Source: Acetobacter sp. DsW_063
Lineage (GTDB): Bacteria; Pseudomonadota; Alphaproteobacteria; Acetobacterales; Acetobacteraceae
DNA length: 63,083 nucleotides
Assembly: GCF_002153745.1 (NCBI RefSeq)
Contig: NZ_JOPL01000091.1
Location: 1-63,083 of the forward strand
Reading direction: 5' to 3'
Shown: piece by piece, positions 55,543-63,083 of the stretch
Position numbering within the stretch: the first letter of the stretch is position 1
Layout: every line of letters starts with the position of its first letter
Translations under genes and position numbers: made by a program
The notes under the pieces: model-generated
What the model was told of the DNA's origin: nothing
The model's input: the letters and a program-made list of their open reading frames with translations, nothing else
Databases searched by the model: none

Positions 55543-56088
55543 ATGCTTGCCACTCCGAACGAGCCGGTCCCTCAATTAACTCTGGTCCCCTTCGCAGAGG
55601 AGCACTTTGCGACGCTATCCAGTTGGTTTCAAAGTCAGAAAGACGTCGTCCAATGGGGCGGCCCGGGACTGCTTTATCCGCTCGACAGCACGCAGATGGC
55701 TCCAATGGCGATTGAGAATGCGAAAGCGTCATGCTGGATGGTTGAAGACGAGAGCGGAAAGATGATCGGTCACGTTCAGCTCGCTTTTGACTGGCTCAAC
55801 GGGGTGGCGAAGCTGTGTCGGGTGGCTATGGCCCCGAGCGAGCGAGGCAGGGGGCTTGCGCGCCACATGGTGCGGGAGGCCGTCGCCCGGGCGTTCTCCC
55901 ACCCACAGATCGAACGCGTCGAACTGAACGTGTACAGTTGGAACGTCGCTGCGATACGCGCCTATGTTAGGCAGAATTTCGTAAAAGAGGGCGTTCGGCG
56001 ATCGTCGGTGCTGATCGACGGGGAACGCTGGGACACCGTGATGATGGCGATGCTTCGGCAGGAGTGGGATGGCGCGGACGCCACATAG
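55543..56088 (+). CDS. GNAT-family N-acetyltransferase
   Basis: A 181-aa acetyltransferase of the RimJ/RimL-like subgroup. SD AGGA precedes ATG. The acetyl-CoA binding motif is RVAMAPSERGRGLARHMVRE, followed by IERVELNVYSWNVAAIRAYV and the C-terminal GFxxEG-like FVKEGVRRSS. Substrate unknown. It converges on the TlpA-like gene. Confidence 0.9.
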   Translation: MLATPNEPVPQLTLVPFAEEHFATLSSWFQSQKDVVQWGGPGLLYPLDSTQMAPMAIENAKASCWMVEDESGKMIGHVQLAFDWLNGVAKLCRVAMAPSERGRGLARHMVREAVARAFSHPQIERVELNVYSWNVAAIRAYVRQNFVKEGVRRSSVLIDGERWDTVMMAMLRQEWDGADAT

Positions 56089-56112
56089 CCCGAAGCGTGA
56101 TGGCGCGCGAAC

Positions 56113-56712
56113 TCACCCCAGCAGGTGGCGCAATGCCTCTTCGGCTCCAGGAGCCTCCCACAGGACTGGCCCCGATCGGCGCGCGACTTCACGCCCCTGC
56201 CGATCAATGAGGACGGTAACCGGCAAGGCTTCCTCATCCAGCGCCTTCGCCGTAGCCGCCGTCGGATCGTAGTAAGGCGGCAGCGTCGTCACGCCGGTAC
56301 GCGTCAGGAATGGCGCGACTTTCGCTGCGCCGCCGCGATCGAGCGACACGGCGAGAACGACGACGCCGTCCTTTTCAAGCTGTGGCGCAAGACGCGCCAA
56401 CGTGGGCAGTTCCGTCACACACGGAGGGCACCATGTCGCCCAGAGATGAAGAATGACCGGTTTACCGACATAGTCCGCGAGCGCGTGAGCCATCCCGCCC
56501 GCATCCGTGAAGGAGAGCGCTGGAACTGGTTTCGGTGGGTGCGCCGTAAGCCTGTCGGGCGCGACTGGCGCGCCGTTGGCGGCATCGTCTTCAGCGGACG
56601 CCGGTTTGCGCCTGATAGCGCCTGCGATTAGGCTGCCGCCCGCGATCAGGACCATGCGCCGTGCCAGGCGCGTATCCGGACGAAAAAAGCATCGTGAAAG
56701 ACTATCAGGCAT
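56113..56712 (-). CDS. TlpA-like thioredoxin-family protein
   Basis: A 199-aa membrane-anchored or exported thiol-disulfide protein; the ATG at 56712 is used, with an alternative at 56655. An N-terminal signal-like segment ([14 protein letters not shown]) precedes the thioredoxin domain. The active site is [17 protein letters not shown], with [18 protein letters not shown] near the end (cis-Pro loop). It lies divergent from argH with only nine bases between the starts. The tlpA/argH pairing is common in Alphaproteobacteria. Roles include cytochrome or copper-protein maturation. Confidence 0.9.
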   Translation of the reverse strand: MPDSLSRCFFRPDTRLARRMVLIAGGSLIAGAIRRKPASAEDDAANGAPVAPDRLTAHPPKPVPALSFTDAGGMAHALADYVGKPVILHLWATWCPPCVTELPTLARLAPQLEKDGVVVLAVSLDRGGAAKVAPFLTRTGVTTLPPYYDPTAATAKALDEEALPVTVLIDRQGREVARRSGPVLWEAPGAEEALRHLLG

Positions 56713-56721
56713 GAGGCGAGC

Positions 56722-58164
56722 ATGACGGAGCGGAGCGTGACGGGCAAGGGGCCGACGGGACAGACGGGCGTCGGCGCCAACGTTCAATGGGGCGGCCGTT
56801 TCGCAAGCGGACCATCCGCGATCATGCGCGAAATCAACGCCTCGATCAGTTTTGACAAGGCCCTGTGGCGTCAGGACATCGCCGGGTCTCTGGCTCACGC
56901 CGCCATGCTCACCAAAGTCGGCGTCATTTCCGCTGAGGACGAAGCCGCTATCCGCGACGGCCTGAACGGCATCGCGAAGGAAATCGAGGCGGGAACGTTC
57001 TCCTTCGATGAGGCCCTTGAAGACATTCACATGAACATCGAGGCGCGGCTGAGCGAACGGATTGGCGAGGCGGGTAAGCGCCTGCACACCGCGCGTTCGC
57101 GAAACGATCAGGTGGCCACCGATTTCCGCCTGTGGGTGCGCGACGCGATCGATGGCGTCTCCGGGCAGACGGCGTCGTTGATGCGCTCCCTCGCCACACG
57201 CGCTCTGGAATACGCTGACACGGCCATGCCGGGCTTCACGCACCTGCAAACCGCGCAACCCGTCACCTTCGGCCATCACCTGCTCGCCTATGTCGAGATG
57301 CTGTCGCGCGACGCCGGGCGACTGGCTGACGCACGCAAGCGCCTGAACGAATGCCCCCTCGGCTCGGCCGCTCTGGCCGGGACATCCTTTCCCATCGACC
57401 GTCGCATGACCGCCGCCACGCTCGGCTTCGACAGGCCGACGGCGAACTCTCTCGACGCGGTGTCGGATCGCGACTTCGCGCTCGAATACCTTTCGGCGCT
57501 GTCCATCATGGCCATGCACTTGTCGCGGCTGGCGGAGGAGATCGTCATCTGGTGCTCGGCGCCGTTCGGCTTCATCCGCCTGTCCGACGCCTTCACCACC
57601 GGCTCCTCCATCATGCCGCAAAAGCGCAATCCGGATGCGGCGGAACTGGCGCGCGCGAAGGTCGGGAGGGTCGCAGGCTCGCTCATCTCCCTGCTGACGG
57701 TGATGAAGGGCCTGCCACTGGCCTACGCCAAGGACATGCAGGAAGATAAGGTTCCGGTGTTCGAGGCGACCGAGGCGATCACGCTGACGCTGGCCGCCTG
57801 CGACGGCATGATCTGCGATCTGCTGGCGGATGCAGGGCGGATGCGTCAGTTCGCGGGCTCAGGTTTTTCGACCGCCACGGATCTCGCGGACTGGCTGGTC
57901 CGGGTTCTGAAGCTGCCTTTCCGCACGGCGCATCATGTCACCGGCCGGATCGTCGCACGGGCGGAGGCTGACGGCGTGGACCTGTCCGATCTGCCGCTTT
58001 CGGCGATGCAGGAAGTCGAGCCGCAGATCACCGAGGATGTGTTCTCGGTGCTGACCGTCGAAGCGTCCATCGCCTCTCGCACCAGCGAGGGGGGCACCTC
58101 AGGCGTCAATGTGCGGCAGCAGGCGGCGGCATGGTTGACGCGTCTTGATGGAGAAGGCGCATGA
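56722..58164 (+). CDS. argH: argininosuccinate lyase
   Basis: Final enzyme of arginine synthesis, 480 aa. Motifs: MWGGRF-like [71 protein letters not shown] and the signature [20 protein letters not shown] with the catalytic Ser loop. The start ATG is 10 bases from the divergent tlpA start. The stop overlaps the small lipoprotein ATG (ATGA). Confidence 0.97.
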   Translation: MTERSVTGKGPTGQTGVGANVQWGGRFASGPSAIMREINASISFDKALWRQDIAGSLAHAAMLTKVGVISAEDEAAIRDGLNGIAKEIEAGTFSFDEALEDIHMNIEARLSERIGEAGKRLHTARSRNDQVATDFRLWVRDAIDGVSGQTASLMRSLATRALEYADTAMPGFTHLQTAQPVTFGHHLLAYVEMLSRDAGRLADARKRLNECPLGSAALAGTSFPIDRRMTAATLGFDRPTANSLDAVSDRDFALEYLSALSIMAMHLSRLAEEIVIWCSAPFGFIRLSDAFTTGSSIMPQKRNPDAAELARAKVGRVAGSLISLLTVMKGLPLAYAKDMQEDKVPVFEATEAITLTLAACDGMICDLLADAGRMRQFAGSGFSTATDLADWLVRVLKLPFRTAHHVTGRIVARAEADGVDLSDLPLSAMQEVEPQITEDVFSVLTVEASIASRTSEGGTSGVNVRQQAAAWLTRLDGEGA

Positions 58165-58301
58165 CACGGGTCATCGTCACGCCGATTTTACTGGGGTGCC
58201 TGCTGCTGGCTTTGGCCGACTGTGGAAAGAAAGGCTCCCCGGAACCGCCCGGACCTGCGGACAGGATTATATTTCCAAGGTCTTATCCCGCTCCTGATTA
58301 A
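58161..58301 (+). CDS. small lipoprotein downstream of argH (LptM-like)
   Basis: A 46-aa lipoprotein whose ATG overlaps the argH stop (ATGA). The signal is [20 protein letters not shown] with lipobox ALADC, followed by [20 protein letters not shown]. This matches the tiny LptM-like lipoproteins found downstream of argH and upstream of lysA in Proteobacteria; LptM aids LptD assembly in E. coli. Here lysA does not follow; decayed transposon sequence begins immediately. Confidence 0.8.
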   Translation: MTRVIVTPILLGCLLLALADCGKKGSPEPPGPADRIIFPRSYPAPD

Positions 58302-58333
58302 GGGTGATGCTGACTGAGGGGCAACTGTGTCGA

Positions 58334-58588
58334 TCATGTGACCTGCAAAGGCTGACCTTCCTGGATCATGGCATTGAGTATGTCGAGAAGCTGACATGCG
58401 ACGGCGATGAGGAGGTCGTCGCAGCCGCTGGTGGCCTCGAAAACGATGGGCTTTTCGGGTGTGAGCGTTTCGGCGCATTCGACGGTGGTGTCACGGGTAT
58501 TGGGAATGCGCCGTATCCTGCCGGATTGAGGGTCGCAGAGATCGAGGAAGGCGCGCGAAAGATCTCAGCCGATGACTGGCTGTGGCAT
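58334..58588 (-). pseudogene. IS110-family transposase N-terminal fragment
   Basis: Minus-strand remnant. The frame starts MPQPVIG then TGA (nonsense) then DLSRAFLDLCDPQSGRIRRI, followed by PIVFEATSGCDDLLIA, the typical N-terminal half of IS110-type DEDD transposases (FEATGG-like motif). It then loses similarity and ends at a TGA. The catalytic C-terminal part is absent, so the element is dead. Confidence 0.7.
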
Positions 58589-58699
58589 GGTGAGGGGTCC
58601 TGTCTACGTCGTGCGGGATCAAAAGTCCCAAGCAACTGTTCAGTTCCCGTCCAAGATCATCTTGAATCATTGGAATCGTTTGTGATTCTTTGTAGCGCG

Positions 58700-59550
58700 C
58701 CTGATTCGCAGGAGTTGCTGATATGGATCGCCGAGAACCTTGCCCGATATGACTGGAGCCAGATTCACTATCCGAGTGATCTAACGGACAAGGAATGGTC
58801 GCTGATCGAACCTCTGATCCCGGGTGCCCGGCGTGGCGGTAATAAGCGGACAGTGGATATACGGCAGGTCATGAATGGCCTGATGTATGTTCTTGGAACG
58901 GGTTGCCGGTGGCGCGCGATCCCGAAAGACCTCCCGCCGCGCAGCACGGTGAATTACTATTTCTGTCGCTGGCAGCATGACGGAACACTCGACCGTCTGC
59001 ATCATGTGCTCTGCGTCCTGTGTCGGGAGCAGGCGGACCGTGAGGCAAGTCCGACAGCGGCGATCATCGACAGCCCGAGCGTCAAGAGTGCCGAAAAAGG
59101 GGACGGCGCATCGATCCGCCCGGTTTTGACGTCGGCAAAGGATCAAGGGCAAGAACCGGCATGTCCTCGTCGATACGCAGGGCCTGTTGAAGGAGGCGAC
59201 GGTCCCCGCGGACGATATCCAGGATCGTGATGGCGGTGTCATGCTGATGGCGACATTGTTCGGATCGTATCCGTTCCTCCTGAAACTCTAAGCCGACGCT
59301 GGCTATCAGGGGGCAAAGTTTCAGCAAGGACGGGCGCATGTCTGCCGCTCTGTGAATGTCGAGATCGTGCGGCACTGTAACGCCGGAAAATTCGTGGTGT
59401 TGTCCCAAGCGCTGGATCGTGGAGCGCAGCATTGCCTGGTTGAACCGCTACCGACGCCTGAGCAAGGATTGGGAGTGCCTCAATCGCAATGCATTCGCTT
59501 TCCTCCGATGTGCGTCAGTTCGATTGATGCTCAGAAAGATCTGTAATTAA
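58700..59550 (+). pseudogene. IS5-family transposase, frameshifted
   Basis: Degenerate DDE transposase. An N-terminal piece reads RYDWSQIHYPSDLTDKEWSL, RRGGNKRTVDIRQVMNGLMY, GTGCRWRAIPKDLPPRSTVN and AAIIDSPSVKSAEKG. It is frameshifted near 59100-59150; the next piece continues QGLLKEATVPADDIQDRDGG and GSYPFLLKL-stop-ADAGYQGAKF in another frame. A further shift gives the C-terminal IVERSIAWLNRYRRLSKDWE and LRKICN. At least two frameshifts and one stop make it non-functional. Terminal inverted repeats are not evident. Confidence 0.85.
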
Positions 59551-59820
59551 AAACAATGATCCCGGACGGACACTCAGGGTTGAGTGCAGGTGGAAGGGAC
59601 CTATGCTCCCAAACGGGCTCTCTTCCGCTATACATCCTCGCACATCTGCAACAGACAGGGACGCGAGGGCGGCGTCACCAGCACATGGGACTGTGTTACG
59701 GGTGCTGCGTCTGCTTACGCCCCTCACCCCGGCCATTTAAAAACATCGGGGGCGTTTCTGAATGCGGACGTGAGATCGGATCGCGTCAGGTATCTCATAT
59801 TGGGAAATGTAGTTAATGCA
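59551..59820. other. unassigned sequence between IS5 and S41 remnants
   Basis: It contains a plus-strand frame of about 82 codons (59584-59832, GTG start) with no recognised family and no clear SD. It may be the 3' part of a gene broken by the IS5 insertion, or non-coding. Confidence 0.3.
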
Positions 59821-60155
59821 AAAGGAGAATAATTACCTGCCCTACTGCTTTTCGAAGACCGGTATGAAGATAAGATTTCTGCAATTTCTGGCCGTCGTAT
59901 AGTCTCGGGCCACGAAAAATATTTGGAGTTACGCCGGACACCTTATTCAGCCCACCGTGCCGAAAGCGTGCTCAGTCTGGCAAACTTAAAGTACCCTTTG
60001 AATAGGGTAAGTTTAATGGTGAATCTTCCATCGCATGTCCGCAACCAGCCCCCGCCGACCTATCACCGAGTATCACTCCTGCACGGTTATCCTCGATTTC
60101 AGCTGCAAGTTTTTCTGCCGCTGAAAAGGAGGCCTTATTGATGAGGATAGTGAGT
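59821..60155 (-). pseudogene. S41-family peptidase C-terminal remnant
   Basis: The minus strand reads PLTILINKASFSAAEKLAAE (the S..E active-site helix of C-terminal processing peptidase-like proteins), then VILGDRSAGAGCGHAM, GTLSLPD-stop, and ARFRHGGLNKVSGVTPNIF in the same frame. A TGA replaces the cysteine codon expected after LPD. The sequence begins exactly at the end of the IS6-family copy, so the N-terminal part has been cut off. Non-functional. Confidence 0.7.
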
Positions 60156-60947
60156 GGCGCTGTCACGTTAACGTTAGGTGGCTGAAGGCCAAAGCCGGGA
60201 TTGTCAGCCGGCGAGAGCGGGCGCGTCGTTCCATTGAGCGTAAGCCCTGACACGATGGATAAGACGTGAAAGAGCGGTGGCGATGGGGGCGGGTGGGACG
60301 AAGAGATTAGGGAAAGCGGAGAAGGCTGAGACGAAACGCTGGCATCGCTTGGGGAGCGAAATTTTTGCATGATCCGCTGGCGTTTTCGAAAAGGCAGATG
60401 GCTGTTTTCGTCGCGGTTGTTCAGCCCCTAGTGAGACAAATGCCGGACCGACAGGGCGAACTCTTGTCTGGCGGCGCCGTAAGATTTCAGCTTGTCCGTG
60501 ATCATCGGTGTCTGGTGTATGCCCCGTTTCTTCAAAAGCCTGGTCAGCAGACGCCTTGCAGCCTTCGTATTGCGGCGGGTTTGCAGGACTTTGTCGAGGG
60601 CTAGCCGTCCTGATCGACCGCCCGCCACAGCCATTGGGGCTGGCCCTGGATCACGATCCGGACTTCATCAAGATACCAGAAATCTCCACATCTGGCTGCC
60701 TTGTGACGCAGGGTGCGGGCGAATGCGGAGCTAAATTTGAGGCTCCCGCAGCGGATCGTTTCACATGAGACAATGATCCCGCGCTCCAGCAGCATCTCCT
60801 CGATCAGTCGAAAGCTCAAGGGAAAGCGGAAATACAGCCACACCGCATGCGCGATCACCTCGCGCGGAAGACGATACCGCTTGTAACTCACTGACCTCCT
60901 GTTCATCAGATCAGTTTAGCGCGGTTCAAAATTAACGTGACATCACC
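60156..60947 (-). mobile_element. IS6-family insertion sequence (degenerate), 792 bp
   Basis: The ends carry imperfect inverted repeats: GGCGCTGTCACGTTAACGTT at 60156-60175 and, at 60928-60947, the inverse complement of GGTGATGTCACGTTAATTTT (16 of 20 identical). The length of 792 bp fits the IS6 family. The flanking 8-mers differ, so no target duplication is visible. It truncates the S41 gene on its left side. The transposase gene inside is broken. Confidence 0.8.
60204..60906 (-). pseudogene. IS6-family transposase, inactivated
   Basis: Minus strand. The N-terminal frame reads YKRYRLPREVIAHAVWLYFR, then FWYLDEVRIVIQG (first Asp) and WLWRAVDQDG (second Asp), then a TAG/frameshift near 60601. 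The next frame gives LDKVLQTRRNTKAARRLLTR and ITDKLKSYGAARQEF, a TAG stop at about 60428 and GLNNRDENSHLPFRKR (third acidic residue). A last frameshift leads to RFVSAFSAFPNLF and the terminal AYAQWND. Three lesions make it inactive. Confidence 0.85.
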
Positions 60948-61182
60948 TGCTATGACGACGGCCCAGACGCCGCGTAATCCCGCGAACCCTGTGTTTCTGA
61001 TCCTTCATAAGAGCGATCACCCGCCGATCCGTAACGGCAGGTGGCCACAGTCCAAGGCCAATCTCTGGACTCTTTGTCCAAAACAACCGGAGATTATCTC
61101 CAGTGGCGCACTTCAGATCAAAATCTGCCTACGATCTCTTTTTTGAGTTTCAATATTGCTGCATCTGCGAGACTTCGTTAGG
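60948..61182. other. intergenic region between IS6 and the autotransporter
   Basis: No recognised gene. The expected N-terminal half of the S41 peptidase is not visible on this side of the IS6 element. A short minus-strand frame (VIALMKDQKHRVRGITRRLG) is unassigned. The region must contain the promoter of the autotransporter. Confidence 0.35.
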
Positions 61183-61197
61183 TTAACCACTGGTTAA
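61183..61197. promoter_or_regulatory. palindrome just upstream of the autotransporter start
   Basis: A perfect inverted repeat TTAACCA-C-TGGTTAA, 14 bp before the ATG at 61212. Confidence 0.45.
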
Positions 61198-61211
61198 TTT
61201 TGGGTGCGAAG

Positions 61212-63083
61212 ATGAGGAATGGCGGAAAATTTTTTGTCCTGAAATCGTCGTGTTTTCTGACAACTTTTCTCATTCCTCTGTGCGGCGGCGAACTTGCGCG
61301 CGCGGCCACCTACCCAGCCGGATGTACACTGAATTCAACGGGCCAGACGTTAACGTGTTCCAGCTATACGGGGGCAGGCAATTCCAGTTCGCCTCTGATT
61401 GGAGGAGTTGGTGACACCTATACGTCGGTCAACCTGACTGGAACGTTAGCTGTCACCTCAAATAACGCTTCGTCAGTTATAGGTTATGGCGGGGCCGATT
61501 CTTCGGAGAGCATCAACAACGTCACCCTTGCGGAGGGTAGCGTTATTAACACGACAGGTACCGCAATTAGCCTGAATTCTGGCACGGTCGCAGAAAATAA
61601 CCTGATAACTATTAATGGAACTATCACAAGTACGGAATTGTCGACGAATAATCCAGGCGGAACAGGGTCTGATACCATACAATTTGATTCTGATACGACG
61701 GTTGTTATTGGGAAAAATGGAGCCATTTACAGCGGATTCAATGCTGATAAATCCGCGAATGCAGGGGCGGTTTTTAATGCCGAAGCGCTTAATCCTCGCG
61801 GCGGTGGCAACATAATTATAAATTACGGACTTATTGAAACCAATCGTAGTGCGGCCATATGGTTTCAGGGCACTGGCGCCAATGCGTCCGCGACTAATAC
61901 GATAGAGAATTACGGAACCATTACCGCAGGAGGTGATGGTTCTGCTGACATAACTGGATCGAGTCCCGTTATTTTGGGAAATTCCGCATCGAGCGTTGTT
62001 GATTTTACCAACGAAACAGGCGGAGTTATTAATGGAAATATAACCTTGGGAACGAACAAGGCGAATATTGTTACATTGTATAACGGCTCGACTATCAACG
62101 GAAATCTACAGGGAGGCGGCGATGCCGCCTCATTGATTTTGACCGGTGATTCGGGTGGCGACACGCTGCAAAGCACGGTCCAGGAATTTGGCACCCTTAC
62201 CAAGACGGGTGATGGAACGTGGATTATTTCAAATCCACTTTCGAATCTAAGCAATAATCTTATAACCAGTGTTGACGGCGGAACGTTAGTTCTTGATGGA
62301 ACTACAACTGTTAAAGCTACATCTGTAAATATCAATCAGGGTGGAACGCTCCAACTGGGAAATGGCGGAACGACTGGCTTTCTCGATGGAGACATCATCA
62401 CCAATAACGGTACGCTGGTGTTCGACCATTCCAGCACGGGCACGCCGCTCAACCTGACTGGCGATATTACCGGAAGTGGAAATCTGGTGCAGGACGGAAC
62501 GGACACAATGATCCTTTCCGGGTCCAACACCTATACCGGAACAACGACAATTACCGGAACAAAGGCGCTCGATGGAAGCATAAAATCTGCGCCAGCGACA
62601 TTGCAGATTGGTGATGGTGGAACAACGGGAAGTATTTCCAACTCGTCTTCTATCGTAAACGATGGCCATCTGTATTTTGATAGAAGCGACACGTATACAG
62701 TATCTCAATCCATTTCCGGCAACGGTGATCTTCACCAGATCGGGCTCGGGACGTTGATACTGACAGGCGATAGTAATTATGGTGGAATAACCTACATTGA
62801 CGCCGGGACTTTGCAGTTAGGAAATGGTAATTCTCAACAAAATACTTTTAGAAATCCGACTATCGTCGATAATGGCATATTGTCGATTGATTATAGCAGT
62901 AATTTCGCCATAAGCCAGGCGATTTTCGGAAGTGGCGGTCTGACGCAAATGGGGACTGGCACGACAACGATCAATGGCTCGAATACCGACCAAATTACCT
63001 ACACGGGCGCGACGACGATCAGCGACGGGAGGCTTGCGTTGTCGGGTGTGGGCTCACTGGCTCAGTCCAGCGGCGTGCATGAC
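61212..63083 (+). CDS. autotransporter passenger domain protein (3'-truncated by window edge)
   Basis: Open for 624 codons and cut by the window end. The start MRNGGKFFVLKSSCFLTTFL and the cleavage region ELARAATYPAG suggest a signal peptide. The product is rich in Gly, Thr, Asn and Ser with beta-helix repeats. At least four autotransporter-associated (PATR-like) units occur: LTKTGDGTWIISNPLS, LVQDGTDTMILSGSNTYTG, LHQIGLGTLILTGDSNYGG and LTQMGTGTTTINGSNTD, each followed by an ..GTLxLGNGG-type segment. The beta-barrel must lie beyond the window. The base composition is AT-richer than its neighbours, suggesting acquisition. Adhesion or biofilm roles are typical of the family. Confidence 0.88.
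   Translation, partial: MRNGGKFFVLKSSCFLTTFLIPLCGGELARAATYPAGCTLNSTGQTLTCSSYTGAGNSSSPLIGGVGDTYTSVNLTGTLAVTSNNASSVIGYGGADSSESINNVTLAEGSVINTTGTAISLNSGTVAENNLITINGTITSTELSTNNPGGTGSDTIQFDSDTTVVIGKNGAIYSGFNADKSANAGAVFNAEALNPRGGGNIIINYGLIETNRSAAIWFQGTGANASATNTIENYGTITAGGDGSADITGSSPVILGNSASSVVDFTNETGGVINGNITLGTNKANIVTLYNGSTINGNLQGGGDAASLILTGDSGGDTLQSTVQEFGTLTKTGDGTWIISNPLSNLSNNLITSVDGGTLVLDGTTTVKATSVNINQGGTLQLGNGGTTGFLDGDIITNNGTLVFDHSSTGTPLNLTGDITGSGNLVQDGTDTMILSGSNTYTGTTTITGTKALDGSIKSAPATLQIGDGGTTGSISNSSSIVNDGHLYFDRSDTYTVSQSISGNGDLHQIGLGTLILTGDSNYGGITYIDAGTLQLGNGNSQQNTFRNPTIVDNGILSIDYSSNFAISQAIFGSGGLTQMGTGTTTINGSNTDQITYTGATTISDGRLALSGVGSLAQSSGVHD

Noticed and set aside
56713..57621. Minus-strand extension of the TlpA frame across argH
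   Set aside because: It lies wholly opposite argH, which is a complete enzyme; the thioredoxin domain starts only after 56712.
61484..62735. Several minus-strand open frames opposite the autotransporter
   Set aside because: They are antisense shadows of the beta-helix repeats; the plus-strand frame is open throughout and has a signal peptide and PATR-like units.
1..63083. CRISPR arrays and other direct-repeat arrays
   Set aside because: No regular direct repeats with unique spacers seen; the repeats in the autotransporter and H1-like genes are protein-level repeats.

Overview
The window looks like about 63 kb of an alphaproteobacterial chromosome, most likely from the Acetobacteraceae (acetic acid bacteria and relatives). 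This rests on the housekeeping order (SRP RNA-dnaX-ybaB-recR; aroE-coaE-dnaQ; tlpA/argH/small lipoprotein), the FYDLN-acid protein, the DUF3309 mini-protein, and generally high GC. The genus cannot be fixed from the sequence alone. Both ends cut genes: a gamma-glutamyltransferase (5' end missing) and a large autotransporter (3' end missing).

Layout. 1-6.2 kb: ggt, 4.5S RNA, dnaX, ybaB, recR, a pteridine-reductase-like SDR and folB. 6.2-9.9 kb: a c-di-GMP (PAS-GGDEF-EAL) protein, a FYDLN-acid protein and cmk, the last without its usual neighbours aroA and rpsA. 9.9-14.7 kb: transglutaminase-like protein, N-formylglutamate amidohydrolase, the aroE-coaE-dnaQ operon with its terminator, and a secreted chalcone-isomerase-like protein. 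14.8-25.9 kb: an OmpR-type two-component system, a PRC-barrel secreted protein, an MFS transporter, DUF3309, a cysteine synthase, a rhodanese, a DUF2272 lipoprotein, mtnA and a histone-H1-like protein. 26-31 kb: an MFS/TetR divergent pair with two matching operators, then cupin, YqaA and YitT genes.

31-42 kb is a coherent fatty-acid beta-oxidation locus. fadD and fadL are on the minus strand. Divergent from them run thiolase, a FadN-type dehydrogenase/hydratase, an acyl-CoA dehydrogenase, a thioesterase, a MerR regulator, a tiny proline-rich protein and a MaoC hydratase. A perfect TGACGT-TT-ACGTCA palindrome sits over the -35-like box of the thiolase operon. Acetyl-CoA from this locus would feed the TCA cycle, one step of which (sucCD) lies just downstream. 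45-50 kb is an organosulfur-type uptake and monooxygenase operon (TonB receptor, SsuA-like binding protein, flavin monooxygenase) without ABC permease or ATPase genes. 50-58 kb: pepT, MOSC protein, OprB porin, PPK2, GNAT, TlpA-like thioredoxin, argH and a mini-lipoprotein.

58.3-61 kb is a decayed mobile-element zone: an IS110 fragment, an IS5-family pseudogene, an S41 peptidase remnant and a nearly complete but dead IS6-family copy. It separates argH from whatever followed it (commonly lysA). Just beyond it starts an AT-richer autotransporter gene with PATR-like repeats. I saw no tRNA, rRNA or CRISPR array. The least expected signals are a G7 tract in dnaX that could yield a short gamma-like product, twin TetR operators, the palindrome of the fatty-acid locus, a strong hairpin directly upstream of the suhB start, and a palindrome at the autotransporter start.
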